Notes: a model not told the origin generated them from the letters alone. 64,000 nt of DNA from an uncultured Cryomorphaceae bacterium (GCA_913009655.1 CAJVWI010000011.1:1-64000), one strand, 5' to 3'. Counted from the stretch's first letter, positions 52,595 through 63,447 are shown. A program made the numbers and translations.

Positions 52595-53788
52595 ATGAAA
52601 CATCTTTCACTGACAATCGCATTACTATTTATTCCTATTTCTATTTTTGGACAAGTCGACTTAATCAATAAAGTTGCAAATAATGGAGAATTAGATGTTA
52701 AACAATTTGAATTCACAACGATTTACGACATTGAAGCAACGTCTGTAAAAAATCAAGGTCGTTCTGGTACATGTTGGAGTTATTCAGCAACAGCTTTTTT
52801 AGAATCCGAACTTATCCGATTAGGCAGACCTAACGTTGATCTTTCTGAGATGTATACTGTAAGAAAAGTATATCAGGACAAGGCTGACAAATATATTCGT
52901 CTGCATGGTCACTTAAATTTTGCACAAGGAGGAGCGGAACCGGATATATTTTATGTTATCAAGAAATATGGAGCTGTCCCTGAAGAGGCATATGCTGGTT
53001 TAAATTATGGCACTAAAGGAAATGATCATAGTGAACTTGAATCTTCTCTAAAAGGTATACTGGACGCTGTAAAAGATAAAAATAACGGAAAAATATCAAC
53101 AGCTTGGAAGATTGGTTTTAATGGTGTCTTAGATGCATATTTGGGTGATGAGCCGGAGAAGTTTTCTTTTAATGGGAAAATTTATACGCCACGTCTTTTT
53201 GCAGATGATTATCTGGGTATAGTTTCTGATGATTATGTTCAACTAACATCCTTTAATCACCACCCTTTTGATTCTTGGTTTCCTATAGAAGTTCCTGACA
53301 ACTGGTCATGGGCCCTGTCTTATAATGTCAATCTAGATCAGATGATGAACACTATTGATAATGCGTTGAAAAACGGATTTACGATTGCCTGGGCAACTGA
53401 TGTTTCTGAACGTGGATTTTCCCTAAAGAATGGCTTAGCTGTGATGCCAGCAATGGCATGGGGTGAAATGTCAGACGAAGAAAAGTCTCAGGTTTTTAGT
53501 GGCCCTCATAAGGAAATGACTGTTACTCAGGAAATGCGCCAGTTAGGTTTTGACAATTATCAAACACAGGATGATCATGGTATGCAAATTGTAGGAAAGG
53601 TTAAGGATCAAAAAGGTGGAATATATTACATTGTAAAGAACTCGTGGGGTGACCGCAAAAACTCCTACCGTAATGGTTACATATATGCCTCTGAAGCATT
53701 TGTGAAATATAAAACCATATCAATTATGTTGCATAAAGACGGGCTTCCTAAAAGACTCAAAAAAGTAACTAACTCTTCTAAATGGTAA
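52595..53788 (+). CDS. Exported C1-family aminopeptidase (bleomycin hydrolase-like)
   Basis: A 397-residue papain-fold peptidase of the PepC/bleomycin hydrolase type with a signal peptide (residues 1-20, ending FGQ). The oxyanion Gln54 and catalytic Cys60 are in NQGRSGTCWS, His328 in DDHGMQ, and Asn349 in VKNSWG. These proteins trim peptides from the N-terminus. Cytoplasmic homologues lack a signal peptide, so this one is probably periplasmic and may complement the S46 dipeptidyl peptidase. Confidence 0.9.
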   Translation: MKHLSLTIALLFIPISIFGQVDLINKVANNGELDVKQFEFTTIYDIEATSVKNQGRSGTCWSYSATAFLESELIRLGRPNVDLSEMYTVRKVYQDKADKYIRLHGHLNFAQGGAEPDIFYVIKKYGAVPEEAYAGLNYGTKGNDHSELESSLKGILDAVKDKNNGKISTAWKIGFNGVLDAYLGDEPEKFSFNGKIYTPRLFADDYLGIVSDDYVQLTSFNHHPFDSWFPIEVPDNWSWALSYNVNLDQMMNTIDNALKNGFTIAWATDVSERGFSLKNGLAVMPAMAWGEMSDEEKSQVFSGPHKEMTVTQEMRQLGFDNYQTQDDHGMQIVGKVKDQKGGIYYIVKNSWGDRKNSYRNGYIYASEAFVKYKTISIMLHKDGLPKRLKKVTNSSKW

Positions 53789-53794
53789 AATATT

Positions 53795-55576
53795 TTACAT
53801 TTTTTTAGGAGCCTGTATACCTAAAAGATAAAGCCCTGAATTCAATACGGCAGCAACCTCTTTGCATAGATCTAGACGAAATGCTGCAATTGAAGCTGTC
53901 TCAGCATTCAGAACCGAATGCTGTTGGTAAAAGCCATTAAAACCTCGCGCCAATTCATATAAGTGAGCTGCAATAATGCTTGGGTTTAAGTCTGAGGCAG
54001 CAGCTTTAATCCTTTGCGGAAATTTGGATATTAATATGATCAGATTTCTCTCTTTTTCGTTTAATTCAAACTGGTCCCAATCGTAGTCCACTTGACTCCC
54101 ACTTTTATTGATTAAAGAGGATATTCTAGCATGGGTATACTGCAAAAAAGGCCCCGTATTCCCATTAAAATCAATTGATTCTTCAGGATTAAATATCATT
54201 TTCTTTTTTGGATCAACCTTTAAAATGAAGTATTTTAAAGCCCCATGGCCTAAAACTTTATTTAGTTTTTCACTTTCTGAATCATTAAATGATTGAGACT
54301 TACCTAGCTCGATAGACATTTCTTTCGCAGCTGACTCCATTTCATCCATTAAGTCGTCAGCATCGACAACTTTACCCTCTCTAGACTTCATCTTCCCCGT
54401 GGGGAGATCAACCATACCATAGGATAAGTGTCGCATTTTTTTTGCCCAGTCGTAACCTAATTTCTCGAGGATTAAAAATAACACTCGAAAATGATAATCT
54501 TGCTCATTACCCACTACATATGTCAATGAATCAATTTCAAAATCTTTAAATCGTTGAATTGCAGTCCCTATATCCTGGGTAATGTATACGGATGATCCAT
54601 CTTTTCTGAGAACAATTTTTTCATCTAGTCCTTCAGAACTTAAATCAATCCAAACAGAATTATCAGGCTTTCTGTAAAAGACACCACTTTCAAGACCTCC
54701 TTTAATATCCTTTTTCCCCAGAATGTAAGTTTCGGATTCATAATAATTCTTATCGAATACAATACCCAAACGTTCATATGTTTTCTCAAAGCCCGAATAG
54801 ACCCACGTATTCATTTTAGTCCAGAGCTCAACTGTTTCTGAATCACCCGATTCCCAATCTAAAAGCATTTTTTGAACTTCTAAAATACAAGGCACTGTTT
54901 TTTTCGCCTCTTCTAAATCCGTACCATTTAAAATACTTTCGTTTATCTGTCTCTTATACTCTTTATCGAATAAGACATAATACTTTCCGACTAAATGATC
55001 CCCTTTTATACCAGAGGTCTTGGGAGTCTCCCCGTCTCCAAATTTTTTCCATGCCCACATGCTTTTGCAAATATGAACCCCTCTATCATTGATTATTTGA
55101 ACTTGAATAACATTCCTTCCCGACGATTTGACAATTCTTGAAATAGAATCTCCTAGAAGATTATTCCTTATATGACCCAGATGCAGTGGCTTATTCGTGT
55201 TTGGAGATGAATATTCAATCATCGCAGAAGGCAACGAAGAGTCAAGCTTTTTTAAACCAAAATCATTCGTTCTTTTAATTTCATCAAATATTTTAGTAAT
55301 TACCTGATCTGTTAAAGTCAAATTAAGAAAGCCTCTTACAACATTATAAGTCTTGACCTCTTCGGACCTTTCTAATAATCTAGACCCTATCAAATCACCT
55401 GTAGCTTCTGGGGAGAGTTTACTGATTTTTAAAAATGGAAATACAACTAGAGTGACATTTCCCTTAAATTCTTTCCTGGTTTCCTGTAGGTCAATCAATA
55501 TATCATGATCTCCAAATAACTCCTTCAAAAGGGCCGAAATAATTGACTTCAGTAATATTGTAGTTGTATCAATCAT
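53795..55576 (-). CDS. argS: Arginyl-tRNA synthetase
   Basis: A class I aminoacyl-tRNA synthetase of 593 residues. An N-terminal Arg-specific domain is followed by the HIGH-like SPNTNKPLHLGHIRNNLLG and a KMSK-like GKMKSREG. The C-terminal DALR anticodon-binding helical domain contains NTGPFLQYTHARI. The start overlaps the end of the arginase-like gene by 4 bp, so they form a two-gene arginine-related unit. Confidence 0.95.
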   Translation of the reverse strand: MIDTTTILLKSIISALLKELFGDHDILIDLQETRKEFKGNVTLVVFPFLKISKLSPEATGDLIGSRLLERSEEVKTYNVVRGFLNLTLTDQVITKIFDEIKRTNDFGLKKLDSSLPSAMIEYSSPNTNKPLHLGHIRNNLLGDSISRIVKSSGRNVIQVQIINDRGVHICKSMWAWKKFGDGETPKTSGIKGDHLVGKYYVLFDKEYKRQINESILNGTDLEEAKKTVPCILEVQKMLLDWESGDSETVELWTKMNTWVYSGFEKTYERLGIVFDKNYYESETYILGKKDIKGGLESGVFYRKPDNSVWIDLSSEGLDEKIVLRKDGSSVYITQDIGTAIQRFKDFEIDSLTYVVGNEQDYHFRVLFLILEKLGYDWAKKMRHLSYGMVDLPTGKMKSREGKVVDADDLMDEMESAAKEMSIELGKSQSFNDSESEKLNKVLGHGALKYFILKVDPKKKMIFNPEESIDFNGNTGPFLQYTHARISSLINKSGSQVDYDWDQFELNEKERNLIILISKFPQRIKAAASDLNPSIIAAHLYELARGFNGFYQQHSVLNAETASIAAFRLDLCKEVAAVLNSGLYLLGIQAPKKM

Positions 55577-56526
55577 TTACTTAATCTTTTATTCAAACAA
55601 TTAATTGTTTCTCTCAATAGCTGACCTGCCACCTCGCCCATAGGGTTACCCTTTGAGTCAAGTGAAGGATTTATTTCCGTGAATTCAATACATTTTACTT
55701 TAGAGTGACTTGCAAGAATCTTTAAAAGCTCTAATGCCTCTAATTTCTTGAGGCCATTTTCAACCGGCGTTCCAGTTCCATTGGAAACTGAAGGATCCAT
55801 ACTATCAACATCAAATGATACATAAATAACATCGCAATTATCAAGCTGTGTTTCAATATCGTTTATCACTCGATCAACCCCCCTATCTCGAAGTTCATTT
55901 ACAGTATGAACGCCCATACCATATTTATGAATCAGAAAACTTTCCGCATCCTCAACACTTCTTAGTCCAACATATACAATATCACTTGGAATAACTCTTC
56001 TTTCATCACCCAATAATTGACCCCATAGATCAATAATTTCATCACTTGGTTTATTAATTGCACTATCGATATTGTTTTCTTTTATTGCAGTAGCTACAGG
56101 CATTCCATGAACATTTCCAGAAGGAGTGGTAAAAGGAGAATGAAGATCTGCGTGGGCATCTATCCATATTAGACCAATTCTAGAATTAATATAGGATTTC
56201 TTCAGCCCCCTAATTGTCCCTCCAGCATTAGAGTGATCACCACTAATAACAACAGGGAATTTATTATCTAAAATAGAATTCTCGATAGCCACTGATATCC
56301 TATTGTACATAGTCACAATCTCATTTAGGTTTTTAGAATGCTCAAAGTCCGGATTTGGTATACCTAAAGATTTGACAGTATCTACTTTTATGATGTTACT
56401 AGAGTCAAAAACATCTATGGAATCCATTGGATGCCTGTAAGATGCCGAAGCTATAGCTGAATAGCCATCTGAGGAGCCTTCAGTGCCAGCTCCCAATTCT
56501 GACATTACGGAAATCAATTGTATCAT
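55573..56526 (-). CDS. Arginase/agmatinase-family ureohydrolase
   Basis: A 317-residue manganese enzyme of the ureohydrolase family. Metal-binding motifs are SGDHSNAGG, DAHADLHSP and SFDVDSMDPS. Arginase, agmatinase and formimidoylglutamase share this scaffold. The first motif reads GDHSNAGG instead of GGDHS, as in arginase-like proteins I recall from Bacteroidota. Being upstream of argS in one transcript suggests arginine breakdown to ornithine and urea, but the substrate is not proven. Confidence 0.86.
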   Translation of the reverse strand: MIQLISVMSELGAGTEGSSDGYSAIASASYRHPMDSIDVFDSSNIIKVDTVKSLGIPNPDFEHSKNLNEIVTMYNRISVAIENSILDNKFPVVISGDHSNAGGTIRGLKKSYINSRIGLIWIDAHADLHSPFTTPSGNVHGMPVATAIKENNIDSAINKPSDEIIDLWGQLLGDERRVIPSDIVYVGLRSVEDAESFLIHKYGMGVHTVNELRDRGVDRVINDIETQLDNCDVIYVSFDVDSMDPSVSNGTGTPVENGLKKLEALELLKILASHSKVKCIEFTEINPSLDSKGNPMGEVAGQLLRETINCLNKRLSK

Positions 56527-56580
56527 GGTTTTACAAAGGTAGGAATTGGGCTACCTTTGATGTCTAGGTCAGAAATAGAT

Positions 56581-59007
56581 ATGACAAAAAAAACTAAGTC
56601 TCAAAATAAAGGGCAATCTCTTAAGTCATTAAAGTCTATCGTGACAGAGATACGGAGCAATAAATCATTGCATGCTGTTTTTGGACTTGCAATTATTTTC
56701 ACCGGATTGTTTGTTTTTATATCTGGTATTTCGACATTATTTACATGGAAAAATGATTTTAGTTATCTAAATTTTAATTTTAGTGAACTTTTACTCGATC
56801 CTGCTATCGAAATAGAAAATGTATTTGGTAAGCTTGGAGGGGCTATTGGTTTTTTTATAACAATTAGAACATTAGGCTGGACTTTTATTATACCTATCCT
56901 GTGGTTCATTTACTTGGGTTTAAAAATATTGTTTAGTCTAAAAAATAGACTATCGCGAATAACAAGACTTGGACTTTTCTATACGTTTTTGCTAAGTTGC
57001 CTAACTGGCATGCTAGCCAATATTTTATCAGATGTCTCCATTTCTCCAAATGATGCATGGGTTGGAGATCTTGGTAAGTTCTTTCACCTTTGGGGGGCAA
57101 ATTTTTTTGGAGAGCTTGGCCTTTGGTTAGTTTGGGCTAGCATCGCATCCATGCACATAATTTGGTTTTTCCGACTATCTCCACAAAATTGGAGAAACAA
57201 GTTAAAGGTTGTAGATACTGATCCACTATTACCAATGACTAATAAGAATAATTCTGACCATGCTCTTGAATTCAATTCAAATACAGAAGAAATTAATGAA
57301 ATAATTAAGCCTGTCGAATCCTTACTGAATGAAAATGTCACTGTAAATGTAATTGATAAGCCTGGTGAAAATATTGACTTAGAGGAAATGAGTTTAGAAA
57401 TTGCGGACCCAATCGATACTCATAGTGAGGCCCTTCAGGAAGGGCCTCAAGAAGAATTGACCAAAGGCTCTATTGGAACGCTTTATGACCCCAAGTTGGA
57501 ATTATCTAAATATGTTCATCCAACATATGAACTTCTTGCTGATTTTGATGCTCCAGATCGATTAGTAGATTCCGAAGAGCTAGAAGCCAATAAGGAACGT
57601 ATTCTCGAAACATTAAGGAATTATAAAATTGAAATTGCAAAAATTAAGGCTGCCGTTGGACCAACCGTAACCCTTTATGAAATTATCCCAGAGGCCGGAG
57701 TAAGAATCTCGAAAATCAAAAACCTAGAAGATGATATAGCATTAAGTCTTAGCGCTCTTGGGATTCGAATTATAGCTCCAATACCTGGCAGGGGAACAAT
57801 TGGGATAGAGGTCCCTAATCGAAGTCCTAAAATGGTCTCAATGAAAAGTGTCTTAACCTCTGACAAGTTTAAAAAAACCACTATGGATTTACCTGTTGCA
57901 TTAGGTATGACGATTTCCAACGAAGTCTTTGTTGCAGATTTAGCAAAAATGCCTCATCTACTTATGGCTGGAGCCACCGGGCAAGGTAAATCTGTTGGAC
58001 TCAATGCTATACTAGCATCAATTCTTTACAAGAAGCATCCTTCAGAAGTAAAATTTGTACTAGTTGATCCAAAAAAAGTTGAATTAACTCTTTACAACAA
58101 GATTGAACGTCATTTTCTTGCTAAGCTTCCGGATACAGATGAAGCAATTATTACTGATACAACAAAGGTTATAAACACACTGAATTCATTGTGCATCGAA
58201 ATGGATGATCGTTATGAGCTGCTCAAAGACGCAATGGTCAGAAATATAAAAGAATACAATCAAAAATTTACAACACGAAAACTGAACCCAGAAAGTGGAC
58301 ATCGTTATCTGCCATATATAATTCTAGTGATAGATGAATTTGCTGATTTAATTATGACTGCAGGAAAGGAAGTTGAAACACCCATTGCTCGACTTGCTCA
58401 ATTAGCCAGAGCAATAGGAATTCATCTAATAATAGCTACTCAAAGACCCTCTGTTAATGTTATTACAGGTATTATAAAAGCAAATTTCCCAGCACGCATA
58501 GCATTTAAAGTTTCTTCAAAAATTGATTCTCGTACAATTTTAGACTCAGGGGGCGCTGATCAATTAATCGGAAAAGGAGACATGCTTTTCTCTGCAGGGA
58601 ATGATCTCATTAGATTACAATGTGCATTTTTGGACACACCAGAGGTTGAAGAGGTATGCGATTTTATCGGTTCCCAGCAGGCATTCCCAAGCGCTTACAG
58701 TCTACCGGAATACACTGGTGAAGAATCAAGCTCCAATGGCAGCAACTATAGTGCTGAAGAAAGAGATGTTTTGTTTGAAGACGCGGCACGAATTGTAGTA
58801 ATTCATCAACAAGGCTCAGCTTCTCTTCTTCAAAGGAAATTAAAACTTGGATATAATAGAGCAGGAAGGTTAGTTGATCAATTAGAAGATGCGGGCTTAA
58901 TTGGACCTTTTGAAGGCTCAAAAGCAAGACAAGTTCTTGTTCCTAATGAGCACGAATTAAATCTAAAACTGAATAACAAAAAAATAGATGAAAATGAAGA
59001 CATTTAG
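56581..59007 (+). CDS. ftsK: DNA translocase FtsK
   Basis: A cell-division DNA pump of 808 residues from ATG 56581; ATG 56560 is an alternative. Four N-terminal transmembrane helices (about 30-195) anchor it at the septum, followed by a short acidic linker. The motor shows Walker A GATGQGKS, Walker B IILVIDEFADL and ATQRPSVNVITG. A C-terminal gamma winged helix (about 730-790, with GSASLLQRKLKLGYNRAGRLVDQLE) reads KOPS-like sites. It overlaps lolA by 20 bp. Confidence 0.94.
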   Translation: MTKKTKSQNKGQSLKSLKSIVTEIRSNKSLHAVFGLAIIFTGLFVFISGISTLFTWKNDFSYLNFNFSELLLDPAIEIENVFGKLGGAIGFFITIRTLGWTFIIPILWFIYLGLKILFSLKNRLSRITRLGLFYTFLLSCLTGMLANILSDVSISPNDAWVGDLGKFFHLWGANFFGELGLWLVWASIASMHIIWFFRLSPQNWRNKLKVVDTDPLLPMTNKNNSDHALEFNSNTEEINEIIKPVESLLNENVTVNVIDKPGENIDLEEMSLEIADPIDTHSEALQEGPQEELTKGSIGTLYDPKLELSKYVHPTYELLADFDAPDRLVDSEELEANKERILETLRNYKIEIAKIKAAVGPTVTLYEIIPEAGVRISKIKNLEDDIALSLSALGIRIIAPIPGRGTIGIEVPNRSPKMVSMKSVLTSDKFKKTTMDLPVALGMTISNEVFVADLAKMPHLLMAGATGQGKSVGLNAILASILYKKHPSEVKFVLVDPKKVELTLYNKIERHFLAKLPDTDEAIITDTTKVINTLNSLCIEMDDRYELLKDAMVRNIKEYNQKFTTRKLNPESGHRYLPYIILVIDEFADLIMTAGKEVETPIARLAQLARAIGIHLIIATQRPSVNVITGIIKANFPARIAFKVSSKIDSRTILDSGGADQLIGKGDMLFSAGNDLIRLQCAFLDTPEVEEVCDFIGSQQAFPSAYSLPEYTGEESSSNGSNYSAEERDVLFEDAARIVVIHQQGSASLLQRKLKLGYNRAGRLVDQLEDAGLIGPFEGSKARQVLVPNEHELNLKLNNKKIDENEDI

Positions 59008-59656
59008 ACAAGAATTATTTATCATTTTTACCTGGTGCCTATCACAAATGGCATTTGCTCAAACCAACCCTGCTTTAGCACTTATTAAGGAGGCCCAAAA
59101 TAAGACATTGGAGTATAAGGATCAATCGTTCTTTTTTTCTCTTATTCTTGATGCCCCAGGGAGAAATGGAAACAGAGTTGAGCGTAAAAATAAAGGCTCC
59201 GTAATTTTAGTAGGAGATATTGGTCGACTAATTTTGAATGAGCAAAGCATATATTTAGAGTCGAATAAATTAATTACTGTCAGTGATGAAGACGAAGAAA
59301 TTACTGTTCGCTTAATAGACACCAATGACAATAATTTTTCACCAGTAAACATTTTAGATAAATATACCAGTGGAAGCGATTTTAAATTTTTAAAAAAGAA
59401 GCAGTTTGGAGAAACTAAAATTGTACAATTTATCGAACTAATACCAAAAAATCAAGAGGATATATTAAAGGTTATTCTTGGAATCGAATTAAATTCAAAG
59501 AAAGTTCATTCTTATCATGAGTATGGAAAAAATGACGTTATCACTAAGGTCGAGCTCTTTGATTATAAAGTCAATCAAGGTAAAGATGTAGATCAAGTTA
59601 AATTCGATCGAAACAAGTATCCTGATTATGATTATATAGCGCCAAATGACATGTGA
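58988..59656 (+). CDS. lolA: LolA-like outer-membrane lipoprotein carrier
   Basis: A 222-residue periplasmic protein with a signal peptide (about residues 1-25, ending AFA). LolA-type features are NPALALIKEAQNKTLEYKDQS, a GSVILVGDIGRLIL strand, and a half-barrel of beta strands. LolA carries lipoproteins from the inner membrane to the outer membrane. ftsK-lolA-lptG/F order is conserved in Bacteroidota as I know it. Its ATG lies within the last 20 bp of ftsK; a second ATG at 58994 is possible. Confidence 0.88.
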   Translation: MKMKTFRQELFIIFTWCLSQMAFAQTNPALALIKEAQNKTLEYKDQSFFFSLILDAPGRNGNRVERKNKGSVILVGDIGRLILNEQSIYLESNKLITVSDEDEEITVRLIDTNDNNFSPVNILDKYTSGSDFKFLKKKQFGETKIVQFIELIPKNQEDILKVILGIELNSKKVHSYHEYGKNDVITKVELFDYKVNQGKDVDQVKFDRNKYPDYDYIAPNDM

Positions 59657-59669
59657 TTAGTACCGTGAC

Positions 59670-61085
59670 ATGCAAAGAATTGATAAATACATACTTCGCT
59701 CCTTTTTAGGGATTTTTCTTAAAACATTAGGGATATCTATTTTTTTTCTTTTAATGCAGATGGTTTGGAAATATGTAGATGATTTAGCTGGTCGTGGAAT
59801 TGAATGGTTTCACATAATAAAACTGATGTTCTTTTGGAGTGCCTCTGTTCTACCTATGGCTGTTCCGATAGCAGTTCTGTTTGCCGGAATTATGGTCTTC
59901 GGAGATTTATCGGAAAGTAAAGAATTTGCTGCAGCAAAATCCTCAGGCGCATCATTTTACCGTCTTATTCGCCCAATCCTGTTAGCCCTAGCCCTTATAT
60001 CTTCGGGTATGTTTATCGTTAGTAATAACCTAATCCCTGTAGCTAATTTTAAAGGTGAAAATTTATTAATAAATATTGCAAAACAGCGTCCTACATTTAA
60101 TCTTCAACCTGGTATATTTTATGGAGGGATCGATGGATATAGTATTAAAATCGGTGAAAAAAGTGATAACGAAATTTATGACATAATTATATATAACCAT
60201 AAAGAAAGAGGAAAAGGGAATCACTCACTAGTAACGGCTCCAACTGGACTAATAAAATACAATGAGGGAAATGAATGGATGGAGTTTATTTTATTCGATG
60301 GGCATTCATATCAAGAATATGAATTGGAGAGTAAAAGATCTGATACGCGGGAACCATTTCTTGAAAGCACTTTTAAAAAAATGTTAATTAGACTGGACAT
60401 GGGCTCATATGCCATGGGTGATTTATATAAAGTGAGTAGAAGCGATGAATACAATATGCTCAATGTAAGTCAACTAAACATAGCAATTAATGACTTATAT
60501 AAGAAATATAGAAAGCGACAAAACGAAGTGAGTAATACTATGCGTAACAAATTTTTTGGATGGAAAAGCAATGACTCCTCTCTTACTTCCTCGCCCTATG
60601 AAGTCTTCAACGTTCAAGACAGAGTTGGCCAGAAATATTTATTTAGGGCAACGAATAATTCGATTCATCTTGCTCAATCAAATCGTGATTTCATGAATCA
60701 AGTTGAAAATGAATTTGAATGGCGAAGACAAATTATTGCCAGGCACTTTATCGAATTTCATAAAAAGTTTGCTGTCTCAGTAGCTTGTATACTTTTATTT
60801 TTTATTGGCGCCCCCTTGGGTGCTATTATTCAAAAAGGTGGATTTGGGCTTCCCTTCGTTATTTCTGTTCTTCTCTTTCTATTTCACTATATACTATCCA
60901 TAATATTTGAAAAAATGGGTAGAGAATGGCTTATTTCCCCATTCTGGGCGATATGGTTGCCGAATATTGTTTTACTTCCAATATCCATTTGGATGACAAT
61001 CTGGGCTGCTAACGACGCCAGCATGAATAGTTTTAATAGATTGCGTCTAAAGTTTTTTAATTTAAAAAGACACTTATCTGAATGA
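59670..61085 (+). CDS. LptF/LptG-family lipopolysaccharide export permease
   Basis: A 471-residue YjgP/YjgQ-type inner-membrane protein that, with LptB, extracts lipopolysaccharide. The pattern fits the family: two N-terminal helix pairs (about 15-115, including DRYILRSFLGIFLKT-like start), a periplasmic jelly-roll (about 125-340) and a C-terminal helix block (about 365-455) with GAPLGAIIQKGGFGLPFV. Bacteroidota often encode one such gene here. It overlaps the downstream glycosyltransferase by 4 bp. Confidence 0.92.
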   Translation: MQRIDKYILRSFLGIFLKTLGISIFFLLMQMVWKYVDDLAGRGIEWFHIIKLMFFWSASVLPMAVPIAVLFAGIMVFGDLSESKEFAAAKSSGASFYRLIRPILLALALISSGMFIVSNNLIPVANFKGENLLINIAKQRPTFNLQPGIFYGGIDGYSIKIGEKSDNEIYDIIIYNHKERGKGNHSLVTAPTGLIKYNEGNEWMEFILFDGHSYQEYELESKRSDTREPFLESTFKKMLIRLDMGSYAMGDLYKVSRSDEYNMLNVSQLNIAINDLYKKYRKRQNEVSNTMRNKFFGWKSNDSSLTSSPYEVFNVQDRVGQKYLFRATNNSIHLAQSNRDFMNQVENEFEWRRQIIARHFIEFHKKFAVSVACILLFFIGAPLGAIIQKGGFGLPFVISVLLFLFHYILSIIFEKMGREWLISPFWAIWLPNIVLLPISIWMTIWAANDASMNSFNRLRLKFFNLKRHLSE

Positions 61086-62224
61086 GGATACTTCATCTCT
61101 GCAATAAAGTCCCATTTCCTGGACGTGATGGATCCTCAATAGCTATGGAGAGTCTTATTCGATTGGAGTTTAATGCTGGCCATAACGTTCATGTCATTTC
61201 GTTGAATACTGATAAGCATTTCGTCATTAACCCTAAAACTTTTAACTCAAGTATAATACTTGAATACTTCAATATAAAATTATCACCAGAGCCATTAAAT
61301 TTTATTTATCACTCATTAAATAAAATGTCTTATTTCGCCTCCAGGTTTTATAAATCAGAAATTGCATTATCGATAAAAAAAGCATCAGAAAATGCAGACT
61401 TAATTGTAGTTGATGGAATTTATATGTCTGTTTATAAAGAAAGCTGGGGTGAAACACCTTTTGTAATTAGAACTCATAATGTTGAGCATCAAATATGGGA
61501 ACGAACATTGGCTTCGTCACATTTAAGTTTTAAAAAGTTATTTATTAAATGGCAAACCCGAAAACTTAAAAAGTGGGAAACTGGTTTAATTCTTGGAAGC
61601 CATATTTGGGCAATAACGAATGAAGACTCTTTAAATTTTAAAAAATTAGGTGCTAAATCAACTGAAGTCTTTCCATGCACTTTCAATCATAAAAAGACTT
61701 GGAGCTTTAGCGGTTCTCTCTCAAATAAACTATATCATCTTGGAGCACTTGATTGGGAGCCTAATATTGTGGGAATGACTTGGTTTGTTAAATCGGTGAT
61801 TCCTAAAATCCCAGATTTGATTCAGGTGACTGTTTACTCGAAGAAATGGCCAAACAGCATTCCCCGACCTCAAGCCATAACTTGGAACAATTCAACTTCA
61901 AAAGAGATACCATTTGAAGAATATGGCATATTTATAGCACCATTGCTATCTGGTAGTGGAATGAGAATAAAGCTTTTAGAAGCCATGTCTCGGGGCAAAG
62001 CTATCGTTACTACCTCTATTGGTGCAGAAGGCTTACTTTGCACAAACAGGATACATTTATGTATTGCAGATACAGAGCAAGAGTTTGCAATTGCCATTTC
62101 TGAGTTATTTAACAATTCTAATTTTAGGGATCAAATGGGTATTCAGGCCAGAGAGCATGCCGTAACTCATTTTTCTGATGAATTATTTGTAAACGAAATG
62201 AAGGATATCGTAGCAAAATCATGA
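61082..62224 (+). CDS. Glycosyltransferase family 4-like protein
   Basis: A 380-residue GT-B-fold glycosyltransferase. The N-terminal Rossmann half starts ILHLCNKVPFPGRDGSS. The C-terminal half has IFIAPLLSGSGMRIKLLEAMSRGKAIVTT, the E-x7-E type donor-binding segment of GT4 proteins. The sugar and acceptor are unknown; a surface-polysaccharide or lipid role is likely. It is tied to lptG/F and the next gene by ATGA overlaps. Confidence 0.87.
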   Translation: MRILHLCNKVPFPGRDGSSIAMESLIRLEFNAGHNVHVISLNTDKHFVINPKTFNSSIILEYFNIKLSPEPLNFIYHSLNKMSYFASRFYKSEIALSIKKASENADLIVVDGIYMSVYKESWGETPFVIRTHNVEHQIWERTLASSHLSFKKLFIKWQTRKLKKWETGLILGSHIWAITNEDSLNFKKLGAKSTEVFPCTFNHKKTWSFSGSLSNKLYHLGALDWEPNIVGMTWFVKSVIPKIPDLIQVTVYSKKWPNSIPRPQAITWNNSTSKEIPFEEYGIFIAPLLSGSGMRIKLLEAMSRGKAIVTTSIGAEGLLCTNRIHLCIADTEQEFAIAISELFNNSNFRDQMGIQAREHAVTHFSDELFVNEMKDIVAKS

Positions 62225-63447
62225 TAGATTCGTTGGTGAAACTTTATCCTTTTTATAGTTTCTTGATTGAGTTAATATTTATGGCTTCTGCATTTTTATC
62301 GATACCCTATTTTCTCTATCCTAAACTAGTTGATTTATTATACACCTTTAAGAAGCCCATAAAATATAATTATCACAAAGTAGAATCTTGGCCGACTGTG
62401 GACATAGTTTTTGCAGCTTATAATGAAGAAGCTGTGATTGAAGAGAAATTGAAGTCAATTCTTGCATTAGACTATCCAAGAGAATTACTAAAAATAAGAA
62501 TTGGATCTGATTGTTCAACTGACTCAACTGATTTATTGCTAACTAAATTCATGAAATCAGAGGACTCAATTGATTTTGTACGAATGAAAAAACGTTCAGG
62601 TAAATCAAATATCATCAATGATATGGTTAGTAGAGGAGATTCTGAGGTTATTATTGGTACCGATGCAAATATTTTCTTCAGTCCAGATGCACTTAAAGAA
62701 CTTGTTGCTCCTTTGGTATTGAACTCAAAAATCAATTTAGTAGGAGGAAATTTAGTTTATCGAGGAATGGAGCAGAACAAGTCCTATGGTATTTCTAAAA
62801 ATGAAGAATCCTATATTAATTGGGAAAACAATTTAAAACAAAAAGAAGGGGAATTATGGGGATCTACCATGGGAGTTGAAGGTGGATGTTATGCAATACG
62901 CAGAGATGCTTTCATCGAAATCCCAAGGGGAACTCTAATGGAAGATTTTTTTCATACTATGAACGTTTTAAAATCAAGAAAAGAAGTAGTTCACTCTAAT
63001 CATGCAATATGCACTGAAGACGTAAGTAATAATTCCTCAATGGAATTCAATCGAAAAATCAGAATATCACAAGGGAATTGGCAGAACTTAATACGTTTCT
63101 CCTCCATGATTTTTACTCATACAGTCCCATCTGGATTAATTTTTTTAAGTCACAAAGTACTTCGATGGCTCTTTCCTGTTTTGTTAACTTTTGGAATTAT
63201 AATTAAACTAGGAATAAGAATTAATGATGGCGACTTTCTCATATTGACTTTGTCAATAATCGAATTGGTTATAATCGGTTTTATTATACTCTACCCGACT
63301 AAGATTCTCCCAAAAGTTCTTTCTCGACCTATGAGATCCCTTTCCTACTTCTCGTGGATGAATATAGCATTATTCATAGGTTTAATCAGGTATCTTCGCA
63401 CAAAAGAAAATGGTATTTGGCAACCCACAACCCGAAATAACAAATGA
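62221..63447 (+). CDS. Membrane glycosyltransferase family 2
   Basis: A 408-residue GT-A glycosyltransferase. One N-terminal helix (about 12-36) precedes the catalytic domain, with [17 protein letters not shown], a SDCSTDST segment, GTDANIF (DxD-like) and [20 protein letters not shown] segment resembles the Q-x-x-R-W motif of processive GT2 enzymes. Three C-terminal helices (about 300-400) follow. Probably it extends a surface polysaccharide. It overlaps the preceding gene and ribB by 4 bp each. Confidence 0.88.
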   Translation: MIDSLVKLYPFYSFLIELIFMASAFLSIPYFLYPKLVDLLYTFKKPIKYNYHKVESWPTVDIVFAAYNEEAVIEEKLKSILALDYPRELLKIRIGSDCSTDSTDLLLTKFMKSEDSIDFVRMKKRSGKSNIINDMVSRGDSEVIIGTDANIFFSPDALKELVAPLVLNSKINLVGGNLVYRGMEQNKSYGISKNEESYINWENNLKQKEGELWGSTMGVEGGCYAIRRDAFIEIPRGTLMEDFFHTMNVLKSRKEVVHSNHAICTEDVSNNSSMEFNRKIRISQGNWQNLIRFSSMIFTHTVPSGLIFLSHKVLRWLFPVLLTFGIIIKLGIRINDGDFLILTLSIIELVIIGFIILYPTKILPKVLSRPMRSLSYFSWMNIALFIGLIRYLRTKENGIWQPTTRNNK

